A DNA stretch of 64,000 bases from an uncultured Actinomycetes bacterium (GTDB lineage: Bacteria > Actinomycetota > Actinomycetes > Mycobacteriales > Nakamurellaceae): positions 216,601 through 280,600 of the forward strand of contig CALANS010000051.1 in assembly GCA_937926105.1 (NCBI GenBank). Direction: 5' to 3'. Each line of letters begins with the position of its first letter. The stretch's first letter is position 1. The notes below the pieces were generated by a model. It saw only the letters and a program-made list of their open reading frames with translations, searched no databases and had not been told where the DNA came from. The position numbers and the translations under genes are program-made. Below, piece after piece: positions 1-7,380 of this stretch.

Positions 1-1
1 C

Positions 2-85
2 GCGGGTCTGCTGACGATCCCGGTGCTGCTGTTGATGATCGTCACCGGCGCCTCGGGCCGGAGGGTCGCTCAGTTACGACTGTGA
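2..85 (+). CDS. 3' end of a membrane protein gene (partial)
   Basis: Only the last 27 codons are in the window, ending at TGA 83-85. The readable peptide is a hydrophobic stretch (AGLLTIPVLLLMIVTG) followed by a short basic tail, which is what the last transmembrane helix of an integral membrane protein looks like. It meets the next gene tail to tail with a 12-base overlap. The family cannot be named from this fragment, and an accidental open frame is possible. Confidence 0.35.
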   Translation, partial: AGLLTIPVLLLMIVTGASGRRVAQLRL

Positions 86-1150
86 CGAGCCGGTGACACG
101 GTCCGCCGGCGATGTATCAGTGCCGGGAGCGGGCGACGACGGCACCGCCGGCGAGTGGGTGTCGGCGCGCAGGATGCTCGGTGTTCTCGGGATGGTCGCC
201 GCGGCAAGGAAGGCCTGCGCGTCCGCCTCGGCGATGGCATTCTCCTCGTCGTGACCGTCGAATTCCGCGTGGCCCGCGGTGCATACCACCAGCCGCTTCG
301 GCCCGGCCAGCGCGTGGTAGACGGCGAACTGGCCGCGCGGGTCGACGGCCGGGTCCATCCGGGCCACCGCCACATGCACCGGAATGGTGATCGACCCGGC
401 GGCGATGGCCGCATCGAAATAGTCCAGCATCGGACGGTCGCCGGGATGGTCGGCCAGATGCCGGCGCACCGCGTCGCCGCTGCCGTTACACGGCCGCGAC
501 AGCCGGACCGGGAAGTCGCCGAAGCTCGGCACGTCGAGAGTGGCGCGACGGAACCGGGAATCCCACGGTAGCGCCAGCGCACCGATGCCACCGCCGAAGC
601 TGCCACCCCGAAAGTCCAGCCGGTCGGCGGCATCCGGGTGCCGCTGCAGCAGCGCCGTGGCCGCGCGCCAGATATCTGCCACGCAGAACCGATGCGCATA
701 GCGGTAGCGGTCCCCGATCCCGATCAGCACGTGCTCCGAGCTGGGCAACCCGCCGGGATTGTCGGGCAGCCAGGGTGCGACCGGGAAGATCGCGGCGGCA
801 TCGGCCGGGACCATGGTGAGATCGGGCTCGGTGCGGCCGCCGTAGCCGTGGCTGATCACCAGGCCGCGGCTCACCCGCCGGCCCGGCTCCGGCCCGACCA
901 GCCAGCCGAGCACCCGGCCGCCCGCCGAGGAGGACACGCTGACGCGCTGCACCATCCGGCCTCGGCCGCTCTCGTCGCATTCGATGCGGAGGTCGGTGGC
1001 GATCGCGGTCAGCTCGGCGTGCGTCTCCCGCCAGAAGTCGTCGAAGTCCGCCGGGCGAGCGGGCGCCGCGCGAGGGATCAGCAGCTCGGCCAGTGAATAG
1101 CTGGTGTACTCCTCGCCCTCCGGCCAGCGATGCATCGACTCATCGAGCAT
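74..1150 (-). CDS. acetyl-xylan-esterase-like alpha/beta hydrolase (AXE1 family)
   Basis: This 358-residue protein has the layout of the AXE1/cephalosporin-C deacetylase family. It has an N-terminal lid with the DFDDFW motif, a VISHGYGG oxyanion segment, a nucleophile elbow GGSFGGG near residue 185, an Asp in VARMDPAVDP and a His in CTAGHAEFDGH. The family removes acetyl or short acyl esters from sugars and other small substrates in the cytosol, and no signal peptide is seen. The last 35 residues are Pro/Ser/Thr-rich and look disordered. It lies about 100 bases downstream of a second, related hydrolase on the same strand, so the two are probably co-transcribed. The true substrate is unknown; context suggests modified peptides or cell-wall sugars. 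Confidence 0.82.
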   Translation of the reverse strand: MLDESMHRWPEGEEYTSYSLAELLIPRAAPARPADFDDFWRETHAELTAIATDLRIECDESGRGRMVQRVSVSSSAGGRVLGWLVGPEPGRRVSRGLVISHGYGGRTEPDLTMVPADAAAIFPVAPWLPDNPGGLPSSEHVLIGIGDRYRYAHRFCVADIWRAATALLQRHPDAADRLDFRGGSFGGGIGALALPWDSRFRRATLDVPSFGDFPVRLSRPCNGSGDAVRRHLADHPGDRPMLDYFDAAIAAGSITIPVHVAVARMDPAVDPRGQFAVYHALAGPKRLVVCTAGHAEFDGHDEENAIAEADAQAFLAAATIPRTPSILRADTHSPAVPSSPAPGTDTSPADRVTGSSQS

Positions 1151-1250
1151 GGTTCTCCTTGCAGCGCCGCAGAAATGATGGGCGGGCGACGGGTCTCACG
1201 AGCGCAGCACCCGTCCCTGGCGATGTAGTGGCGGGGATGCCGTGACTGCC

Positions 1251-2237
1251 TCACCCGCGCGGGGGTAGCACCCCGGCGGTGTCCTGCAGGAAGGCGATCT
1301 CCGCCGCGTGCTGGTACGGGCCGCCACTCTCGTGACCATTGAACTCGTAGGTCACCATGGTGGCCGGGCCGCCGTAGGCGTGCATCGCCGCGTACACCGT
1401 GGAGGGCGGGCAGACATGATCGCGCAGCCCCGCGGTGAACAACGCCGGTGCGCTGGCCCGCGATCCGTGATGCATCGCGTCGATGTAGTCCAGGGTGTGG
1501 AAGACCTGCGCGATCCGGTCGCGGTGCACGGCCAGGTATCCCTCGATCTCGCCATACGGTCCGGCGTCGCTGACGGCGACGGCGCGCCGGATGTGGCACA
1601 GGAACGGCACGCCGGCGATCACCCCGGCCAGACCATCCACCAGCCCGCTGACCGCCAGTGCGGTGCCGCCGCCCTGGCTAGATCCGGCCACCACGACCCG
1701 ATCGGAATCGACATCGTCCAGCGAGCGCGCGGCGTCCACCGCGCGGACCGCGTCGGTGAAGAACCGCCGGTAGTAATGGGTCTGGAAGGACTCGATGCCG
1801 CGGGTCAACGATCCGGGATGCGCGGGAGCCGATCCGTGCGGGTCGGGTGTGTCGCCGCCGGCGCCCCAGGTGGAGCCCTGGCCGCGGGTGTCCATGAGAA
1901 GCTCCGCATACCCGGCGGAGGCCCACCGCAGGTGCTCGAGCGGCAGCCCCCGGCCGCCGCCATATCCCAGGTAGCTGACCACGATCGGCAGCGGTCCCGA
2001 GGCCGCCGCGGGCCGCACCAGCCAGGCCGCGATCGGGTCGCCGCCGAATCCCGGGAACCGCACGTCCTCGACCGTGACGGTGCGCAGCCGCGTCTCGGCC
2101 GGCGTGCGTTGCACCCGCATCGGCACCGCCCGCGCCTCGGCCAGTGTGTCGGCCCACACCTGGTCGAAATCGTCCGGGGGGCGCGCCTCGGGGCAATAGC
2201 GTTCCAATTGGTCCAATGGCATGTCGAAATAGCCCAC
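1251..2237 (-). CDS. acetyl-xylan-esterase / cephalosporin-C-deacetylase-like hydrolase
   Basis: This is a full AXE1-family enzyme with the diagnostic N-terminus (GYFDMPLDQLERY), the RGQG motif after the SYLGYGGG oxyanion segment, the nucleophile elbow GSSQGGG, an Asp in GLRDHVCPPST and a His in FNGHESGG. The frame is open much further upstream, but GTG 2237 is preferred: it gives the family N-terminus and has GGAGA six bases upstream, while a promoter-like extended -10 lies inside the longer frame. The product is 328 residues, cytosolic, and probably hydrolyses acetyl esters. It is the first gene of a two-gene unit transcribed away from the GNAT/racemase pair, with which it shares a 220-base divergent gap. 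Confidence 0.87.
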   Translation of the reverse strand: MGYFDMPLDQLERYCPEARPPDDFDQVWADTLAEARAVPMRVQRTPAETRLRTVTVEDVRFPGFGGDPIAAWLVRPAAASGPLPIVVSYLGYGGGRGLPLEHLRWASAGYAELLMDTRGQGSTWGAGGDTPDPHGSAPAHPGSLTRGIESFQTHYYRRFFTDAVRAVDAARSLDDVDSDRVVVAGSSQGGGTALAVSGLVDGLAGVIAGVPFLCHIRRAVAVSDAGPYGEIEGYLAVHRDRIAQVFHTLDYIDAMHHGSRASAPALFTAGLRDHVCPPSTVYAAMHAYGGPATMVTYEFNGHESGGPYQHAAEIAFLQDTAGVLPPRG

Positions 2238-2292
2238 GGGTTCTCCGGAAGGTCTCGAAGGGCAGTCGTGAAACCGCGACCACGGCAGCAGA

Positions 2293-2298
2293 ATCATA
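2293..2298 (-). promoter_or_regulatory. extended -10 promoter candidate for the esterase genes
   Basis: On the minus strand the hexamer TATGAT is preceded by TGG, giving an extended -10 (TGGTATGAT). Transcription would start near 2286, about 50 bases ahead of GTG 2237. No convincing -35 is visible, which is tolerated with an extended -10. Confidence 0.4.
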
Positions 2299-2315
2299 CC
2301 AGCAAGTGATCGGCG

Positions 2316-2342
2316 GCCGGGCCGGCGGCACTCCGGCCCGGC
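2316..2342. repeat. GC-rich inverted repeat in divergent promoter gap
   Basis: Perfect 10-base arms GCCGGGCCGG (2316-2325) and CCGGCCCGGC (2333-2342) are separated by seven bases. The repeat lies between the esterase and GNAT genes, just upstream of both promoter candidates, so it could be an operator or a leader hairpin. In DNA of this GC content such repeats also arise by chance. Confidence 0.4.
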
Positions 2343-2390
2343 GGCGGAATCGGTGTGGAGTAAGGCTTTCATCGGTCGGTGGCGGCGGGA

Positions 2391-2396
2391 TAGGAT
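2391..2396 (+). promoter_or_regulatory. possible -10 box for the GNAT/racemase pair
   Basis: TAGGAT at 2391-2396 is 18 bases downstream of TTTCAT (2367-2372), a weak -35. It would give a leader of about 55 bases before GTG 2459. Confidence 0.3.
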
Positions 2397-2458
2397 CATG
2401 GGGGCCGACCGGCGGGGTGCCGCTCGTGGCCGCGCCAGCGCTGATGAATGGAGATTTG

Positions 2459-3256
2459 GTGATCGGTTCGCAGGCGACCGGGCCGGCGCGGCTGCGGCTG
2501 CGAGAGCTCTCCGGCGCAGCGGAATTGGGCGAGGCGACGGACCTGATGACGGAGGTCTTCGGATCGGACGAGCCGATTGCCGTCGACCTGTTGGTCGCCG
2601 TGGTGTGCGCGGGCGGGTTTGTGGGTGGGGCCGAACTCGACGGGCGACTGGTGGGCGTGGCCATGGCCTTCGGCGAAGTGGCGCGCCCCAGGTCGGACGA
2701 GGCGCCCGGCCTGCACTCGCATGTGGCTGCGGTGCGGGCGTCCGCCCGCGGCATGCGGGTCGGGCAGCACTTGAAGTGGTATCAACGTCGGTGGGCCATG
2801 GAACGCGGGATTGGCGTCATCCATTGGACATTCGACCCGCTGGTCCGGCGCAATGCCGTGCTCAATCTCAACCGGCTGGGCGCGGTGGCGGCGGAGTATC
2901 ACGAGAACCTGTACGGCACGATCCCCGATGCACTCAACGTCGGCATGCCGTCCGACCGGTTGCTGGTGCGGTGGGATCTGGACAGCCCACGTGTGCAGGC
3001 CGCAGCCGCGGCGGCATCGTTGCCGCCGGGGTCGCCGTCGACCTCACCGTCACCGATATCGCCGACGCCGCCCGCGATTCCGCGGGTGCCCGGGACGATC
3101 GACACGCCACCGGACATCGAGCGCCTGGTGGCGGCCGCCCCCGCCGCGGCAGGCGAGTGGCGGATCCGGCAGCGGGCGGCCTTCGCGGCACTACCCGAGG
3201 GCTGGGTGGTCACCGGCATCGATTCCGACGGCCGATATGAAGTGGAGCAGTCATGA
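2459..3256 (+). CDS. GNAT-family N-acyltransferase, partner of the amino acid racemase
   Basis: The 265-residue product belongs to the GNAT-like group often filed as COG3375 (predicted acyltransferase). Visible features are the acyl-CoA-binding segment ASARGMRVGQHLKWYQRRWA, which corresponds to the GNAT R/Q-x-x-G-x-G/A loop, and the strand IHWTFDPLVRRNAVLNLNRLGA with an AEYHENLYG motif typical of this subgroup. GTG 2459 is chosen because GGAG lies five bases upstream; ATG 2444 is the alternative. The stop overlaps the racemase start by four bases (ATGA), so the two are translationally coupled. In Geobacillus the equivalent enzyme N-succinylates D-amino acids. By analogy this one would prime D-amino acids for the racemase, which is an inference from pairing. 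Confidence 0.82.
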   Translation: MIGSQATGPARLRLRELSGAAELGEATDLMTEVFGSDEPIAVDLLVAVVCAGGFVGGAELDGRLVGVAMAFGEVARPRSDEAPGLHSHVAAVRASARGMRVGQHLKWYQRRWAMERGIGVIHWTFDPLVRRNAVLNLNRLGAVAAEYHENLYGTIPDALNVGMPSDRLLVRWDLDSPRVQAAAAAASLPPGSPSTSPSPISPTPPAIPRVPGTIDTPPDIERLVAAAPAAAGEWRIRQRAAFAALPEGWVVTGIDSDGRYEVEQS

Positions 3257-4371
3257 AGGTACAAGCCATTGAACTGCGGCGGATCTCGCTGCCATTGGTC
3301 ACTCCGTTTCGTACCTCGCAGTACACCGAGTACGAGCGCAACTTGTTGATCGTCGCGTTGCACACCGACGTCGGCGTGGGCTGGTCGGAATGCTCGGCGG
3401 ACGACGCCCCGGTGTACTGGTCGGAGTATCAGGCCGGCGCGATCGACGTCATCACCAAGATTCTCGGTCCCGCGTTGTTGCGGGCGAACGACGTCACTCC
3501 GGCGCTGGTGGCGGAAATCCTGGCGCCGTACAAGGGCCATCGGACCTCCAAGTGCGCCTTGGAGGCGGCGGTTCTGGACGTCTGGTGCCGGCAGGCGGGC
3601 ATCTCGCTGGCCGATCACCTGGGCGCCGTGCGCACCGCTGTGCCGGTGGGGGTGTCGGTCGCCATCGAGGACACCATCGACGAGATGCTGGCCCGGGTGG
3701 ACGGCTACCTGGCGGACGGTTACGCCCGGATCAAACTGAAGATCGAACCCGGCCGGGATGTCGACGTCGTCCGGGCGGTGCGCCGGCACATCGGCGACGA
3801 TGTCGTTCTGCAGGTGGACGGGAACGGTGCCTATTCGCTGGCCGATGCCGGGCACCTCATGCGGTTGGACGAATTCGGGCTGACCCTGCTCGAGCAGCCA
3901 CTGGCGTTTGACGATCTGCGGTCGCACGCCGCGCTGGCCCGCATGATGCGAACCCCGATCTGCCTGGACGAGTCGATCGTGTCGCTGCGATCGGCGGCGG
4001 ATGCGATTGCGCTGGGTGCGTGCCGGATTATCAACATCAAGCCGTGCCGGGTGGGCGGGTATCTGGAGTCCCGGCGGATCCACGATGTGTGTCTGGCCAA
4101 CGACATTCCGGTGTGGTGCGGCGGCATGTTGGAGTCCGGACTGGGCCGTGCGGCCAATCTGGCGCTGGCCGCACTGCCGGGATTCACCATGCCGGGCGAC
4201 ATCTCGGCGACCGACCGCTACTTCACCGAGGACATCACCCGCCCGTTCGTGCTGAGCGGCAGCACGATTGATGTTCCGACAGGGCCGGGTCTCGGGGTGC
4301 AACCGGACCTGGAGGCGTTGGCCCGCATGACCAACTGGCAGTCCACCGTGCGGCTCGACGACCCCGCCTGA
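3253..4371 (+). CDS. N-succinylamino acid racemase / o-succinylbenzoate synthase-like enzyme
   Basis: This 372-residue enolase-superfamily protein is of the MenC/NSAR type. The catalytic lysine pair and metal ligands are all present: K161-x-K163 (IKLKIEPG), D189 (QVDGNG), E214 (LLEQPL), D239 (CLDES) and K263 (NIKPCRVGG). The numbering matches what I recall for the Amycolatopsis N-acylamino acid racemase. The enzyme inverts the alpha carbon of N-succinyl (N-acyl) amino acids; many relatives also make o-succinylbenzoate for menaquinone. No other menaquinone genes are near, and the coupled acyltransferase plus a nearby M20 hydrolase point to amino acid racemisation. Start ATG 3253 overlaps the upstream stop. 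Confidence 0.9.
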   Translation: MKVQAIELRRISLPLVTPFRTSQYTEYERNLLIVALHTDVGVGWSECSADDAPVYWSEYQAGAIDVITKILGPALLRANDVTPALVAEILAPYKGHRTSKCALEAAVLDVWCRQAGISLADHLGAVRTAVPVGVSVAIEDTIDEMLARVDGYLADGYARIKLKIEPGRDVDVVRAVRRHIGDDVVLQVDGNGAYSLADAGHLMRLDEFGLTLLEQPLAFDDLRSHAALARMMRTPICLDESIVSLRSAADAIALGACRIINIKPCRVGGYLESRRIHDVCLANDIPVWCGGMLESGLGRAANLALAALPGFTMPGDISATDRYFTEDITRPFVLSGSTIDVPTGPGLGVQPDLEALARMTNWQSTVRLDDPA

Positions 4372-4379
4372 CCGTCGTC

Positions 4380-4415
4380 GCCACCGGCCGATCGGAAAGG
4401 CTATCGGTCGGTGGC
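4380..4415. terminator. bidirectional hairpin between convergent genes
   Basis: Arms GCCACCGGCCGAT (4380-4392) and ATCGGTCGGTGGC (4403-4415) pair with one mismatch around a 10-base loop. It sits between the racemase stop and the convergent S9 peptidase stop. There is no T tract, as is common for actinobacterial terminators. Confidence 0.6.
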
Positions 4416-4424
4416 ACCCGTGTA

Positions 4425-6407
4425 CTAAGCCGTGTACTGAGTCACCCAATCGATCACCCGCTGGTTGAAGTCGATCCGGTGCGAGGCCCGGCCACCGAAC
4501 ACGAAGCCGTGGCTGGCGCCCGGGTAGAGCACCAGTCTGGTTGGCACCCGGCGCTCGCGCAGCGCGGTGAACCATTGTTGGGCCTGGCCGCGGGGGCAGC
4601 GGGCGTCGTCGTTGCCCTGCAGGATCAGTGTCGGGGTGCGCACCGCTGCGACCGTGCTCAGCGGCGAGAGTGCCCGGAACGGCTTGGGATCGGACCACCA
4701 TGCGCCACCGACCTCCGCCTGGGACAGGAAGGGGCCCTCGTCGCAGGTTCCCGCATCGCTGACCAGATCGACCACGGGGCCGCCCGTCACCGCGGCCGCG
4801 AACCGGTCGTCGTGCGCGGTGAGGTAACACGTCATGAATCCGCCGTAGCTGTATCCCGTGACCGCCAGCCTGGCCGGGTCCGCGACGCCCTCGGTGACCA
4901 ATTGATCGATCGGTTCCAGGAAGTCCTGGGCATCGGCGCAGCCCCAGGCGCCGACCGTGGCGGTGTAGAACGCCTCCCCGTAGCCGTCGCTGGCCCGCGG
5001 GTTGAGGATCAGGATCGTCCAGCCGCGAGCGGCCAGTATCTGGTGGTACAGGTGCACCGGATCGGCGGAGCCGTTCCACGCATTGTGTGGGCCTCCGTGG
5101 ATGTCCAGCAGCAGCGGCTGCGCGCCGGTCGCGGCGGGATCCCGCAACACCCAGCCGTGCACCCGGGTCCCGTCGGAGATGACGAATTCCCGCTCCACCC
5201 GTTCGCGCAGCGCGATATCGGCGATGCGTCTGCCGTGTGAGGTGCAGGCATACTCGTTGCCCCCATCGCTGTCGGCGAGGACGACCTCGCCGAAGGAACG
5301 CGGCGTGGTAAGCACCAGGGCCACCCGCCCGCCGACCGCTGAGGCTCCGGCAATCACCCGCCCCGCGCCGCCGACGATGCGGCGCGGTGTCCCGCCCGCA
5401 ACCGGCATGGCGAATAGGTGGGTGCAGCCGCGGTCCCGCGCGCAGAACAGCAGGGTGCGCTGATCGTCGACGAGTTGCGGTGGAGCGCCGGGATAACCAA
5501 CGGCAGTGCCGCGCATGATGCTGCGGTCCAACCCGGTCGTCAGGTTCTCGGTCATGCCGGTCCGGATGTCCAGCCGGTACAGGTAGTCGTGCCCCGTGCG
5601 GGTGTCGGTGCGCCCGCCGGCCAGCAGGGTGTTCTCGTCCAGCCACTGCACGGAGCCGAGATGGCCGTCGGCCGGCCCCACCAGGCGCGGGGCGGCCTCG
5701 CCGTCGGCCCGGATGAGGTAGACGGCGCGGGTGCGGGTGAGATCCGAGTCCGGGTCCATGTCGGCGGTGAACGCGAGCCACGCGCCGTCCGGTGACCAGG
5801 CGGGGGCACTGGCATCCCAGTCGCCGCGGGTGATCTGCAGGACCGACCCGTCCGAGCCGTCGGACCCGTCCGCCGATCGGTGTTCCTGGAACGGCGACAG
5901 GACGTGCAGGTGCGCTCGGATGTCCCGTCGCCACGACTCGCCGTCGGATTGGTAGCCCAGCCGGTCGGTCGCCATCGGGCGGTGCGGATCGTCCGCGGCC
6001 TCGTCCGCGCCGTGACCGCTGTCGCGGGCCCCCGCGACGAAGGCGATGCGTTGCCCGTCCGGGCTCCATGCGGGTCGGCTGACACCGTGCGGCAGTTTGG
6101 TCAGCTCGGTCAGGTGGCCGGACTCCACCGCGAGCAGCCACAGCCCGGTGCCCGCGTCGTCACGGCGCACGAATGCCAGGTGCGTGCCGTCCGGCGACCA
6201 CGTGGGCGCCGTGTCGGCCGGACCCTCGGTGAGCCGGTGTGCCTCTCGGCCGCCGGCGTAGGCCATCCACAGTTGGCGCTGCGTCCGGTCGGTATCGCGA
6301 TCCACCGACGCGACCACGTACGCGACCCGGCCGGTATCCGGTGCCAGTGCCGGGCTTTCGGGTACCTCGATCGAGTACAGGTCATTGAGCTCAAGGGGTC
6401 GTCCCAT
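4425..6407 (-). CDS. S9 family (prolyl oligopeptidase-like) peptidase
   Basis: A 660-residue serine peptidase of the acylaminoacyl-peptidase/dipeptidyl-peptidase type. The first ~400 residues carry TolB/WD40-like beta-propeller blades (repeated SPDGTHLAFV, SPDGQRIAFVAG, SPDGAWLAFTAD). The C-terminal alpha/beta hydrolase domain has nucleophile S520 in GYSYGGF, D601 in GNDDARCP and H633 in GASHGF. No signal peptide is present, so it acts in the cytosol on short peptides admitted by the propeller. ATG 6407 has GGAG five bases upstream. It is the last gene of a minus-strand operon after the SxxK hydrolase, M20 and M55 genes, which fits a role in finishing digestion of imported peptides. Confidence 0.92.
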   Translation of the reverse strand: MGRPLELNDLYSIEVPESPALAPDTGRVAYVVASVDRDTDRTQRQLWMAYAGGREAHRLTEGPADTAPTWSPDGTHLAFVRRDDAGTGLWLLAVESGHLTELTKLPHGVSRPAWSPDGQRIAFVAGARDSGHGADEAADDPHRPMATDRLGYQSDGESWRRDIRAHLHVLSPFQEHRSADGSDGSDGSVLQITRGDWDASAPAWSPDGAWLAFTADMDPDSDLTRTRAVYLIRADGEAAPRLVGPADGHLGSVQWLDENTLLAGGRTDTRTGHDYLYRLDIRTGMTENLTTGLDRSIMRGTAVGYPGAPPQLVDDQRTLLFCARDRGCTHLFAMPVAGGTPRRIVGGAGRVIAGASAVGGRVALVLTTPRSFGEVVLADSDGGNEYACTSHGRRIADIALRERVEREFVISDGTRVHGWVLRDPAATGAQPLLLDIHGGPHNAWNGSADPVHLYHQILAARGWTILILNPRASDGYGEAFYTATVGAWGCADAQDFLEPIDQLVTEGVADPARLAVTGYSYGGFMTCYLTAHDDRFAAAVTGGPVVDLVSDAGTCDEGPFLSQAEVGGAWWSDPKPFRALSPLSTVAAVRTPTLILQGNDDARCPRGQAQQWFTALRERRVPTRLVLYPGASHGFVFGGRASHRIDFNQRVIDWVTQYTA

Positions 6408-6461
6408 GGTGCTCCATCCCGGCCGGCGCAGTCGTTCTGCGCGGCCAATGTCAGGGCGGGT

Positions 6462-6494
6462 CAGATCGAGGCCAGATCGAGGTCAGATCGATTC
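6462..6494. repeat. 11-base tandem repeat, three copies
   Basis: CAGATCGAGGC (6462-6472), CAGATCGAGGT (6473-6483) and CAGATCGATTC (6484-6494) stand head to tail across the stop codon of the serine hydrolase gene. It looks like replication slippage that has extended the intergenic spacer. Confidence 0.7.
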
Positions 6495-7343
6495 GAGCGC
6501 CGCGTCACCGGCCCCGCTGGATACGCCCAGCCAGGCCCGGCAGACCGCATAGGTCAGCGCGCCGATGCACAGCGCGCCCTCGGTGATGGCGTCGTAGGTG
6601 CGGTCCTTCGAGTCGGCGGTCAGCACCGCCACCGTCACCGTCGTCGTGGCGCTGGACACGATCCCGATGTCCGTGCGCACACCCTGCAGCGCGCCCGTCT
6701 TGTGCGCGATGGTCAGCGGTACCGCGGCGTCCGGCGACTGCGGGAGGTATCGCGGCAGCATGGACTCGAAAACTTGCTGCCCGGCGACGGCTATCGTCTC
6801 TGTGGCGCCGGGCAGTTCGTCGGCCGCCAGCCGGTCCAGGTAGCGCCCCAGTGCACCCGCGGTCGCATATCCCATGGAGGGGTAGGCGGTGTCGAAACTG
6901 GCCCCCGCACCACCGCGCAGCCGAATCGCCGGGTCGATCAGCTCGGCAATCAGCTCGGCGGCGTGCTCACGTCCCATCGCGTCGATCACCAGGTTGGTCG
7001 CGGTGTTGTCGGACAGGCAGATCATGAGCCAGGCGAGATCCCGGTAGGACAGCTGCAGATCTCGGGACAGGTACTGCAGAATGCCGGAGCCCGGGGCAAT
7101 GTCGACCCGGTTGACCGGGATGGGCGCGTCCCAGTCCAGGCCGGTGCGCTGCGCGTGGGCGTGCAGCGCCGTCAGGATGGGCATCTTGATCGCGCTGGCG
7201 GTCGGCAGCTCGGTGTCGGCGTCGTGAGTCAGCCGCTCGGAGGTGCTCAGGTTGCCAAATGCGTATCCGACGCGGCCGGAGAAGCGGGCGACAATGGCGT
7301 CGAGCGTCTCGGTGAGCGATGGTGCGGTGGGATCGGCGGTCAC
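6483..7343 (-). CDS. class A beta-lactamase-like serine hydrolase, cytosolic
   Basis: This 286-residue protein has the penicillin-recognising fold motifs in order: S50-x-x-K53 (TASAIKMPI), S111-D112-N113 (CLSDNTATN) and K215-T216-G217 (AHKTGALQ). No signal peptide or lipobox is present; the N-terminus is hydrophilic (MTADPTAPSLTETLD), so it should stay in the cytoplasm, where it cannot protect the cell wall from beta-lactams. I see no clear E166-type deacylation motif. Together with its place in the D-peptidase operon this suggests a D-amino-acid peptidase, amidase or esterase rather than an antibiotic-resistance enzyme. It is 37 bases downstream of the M20 gene. Confidence 0.8.
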   Translation of the reverse strand: MTADPTAPSLTETLDAIVARFSGRVGYAFGNLSTSERLTHDADTELPTASAIKMPILTALHAHAQRTGLDWDAPIPVNRVDIAPGSGILQYLSRDLQLSYRDLAWLMICLSDNTATNLVIDAMGREHAAELIAELIDPAIRLRGGAGASFDTAYPSMGYATAGALGRYLDRLAADELPGATETIAVAGQQVFESMLPRYLPQSPDAAVPLTIAHKTGALQGVRTDIGIVSSATTTVTVAVLTADSKDRTYDAITEGALCIGALTYAVCRAWLGVSSGAGDAALESI

Positions 7344-7380
7344 GGGGTGACTCTCCTTGTCGGACGGGCGCTGCGGGTGA

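Noticed and set aside
2238..2399. N-terminal extension of the second esterase
   Set aside because: The extra 54 residues lack family similarity, contain the promoter candidate, and have no ribosome site; GTG 2237 has one.
2899..6141. Very long minus-strand open frame over the GNAT, racemase and S9 genes
   Set aside because: Arg/Pro/Gly-rich translation typical of the complementary frame of GC-rich genes; the genes beneath have clear catalytic motifs.
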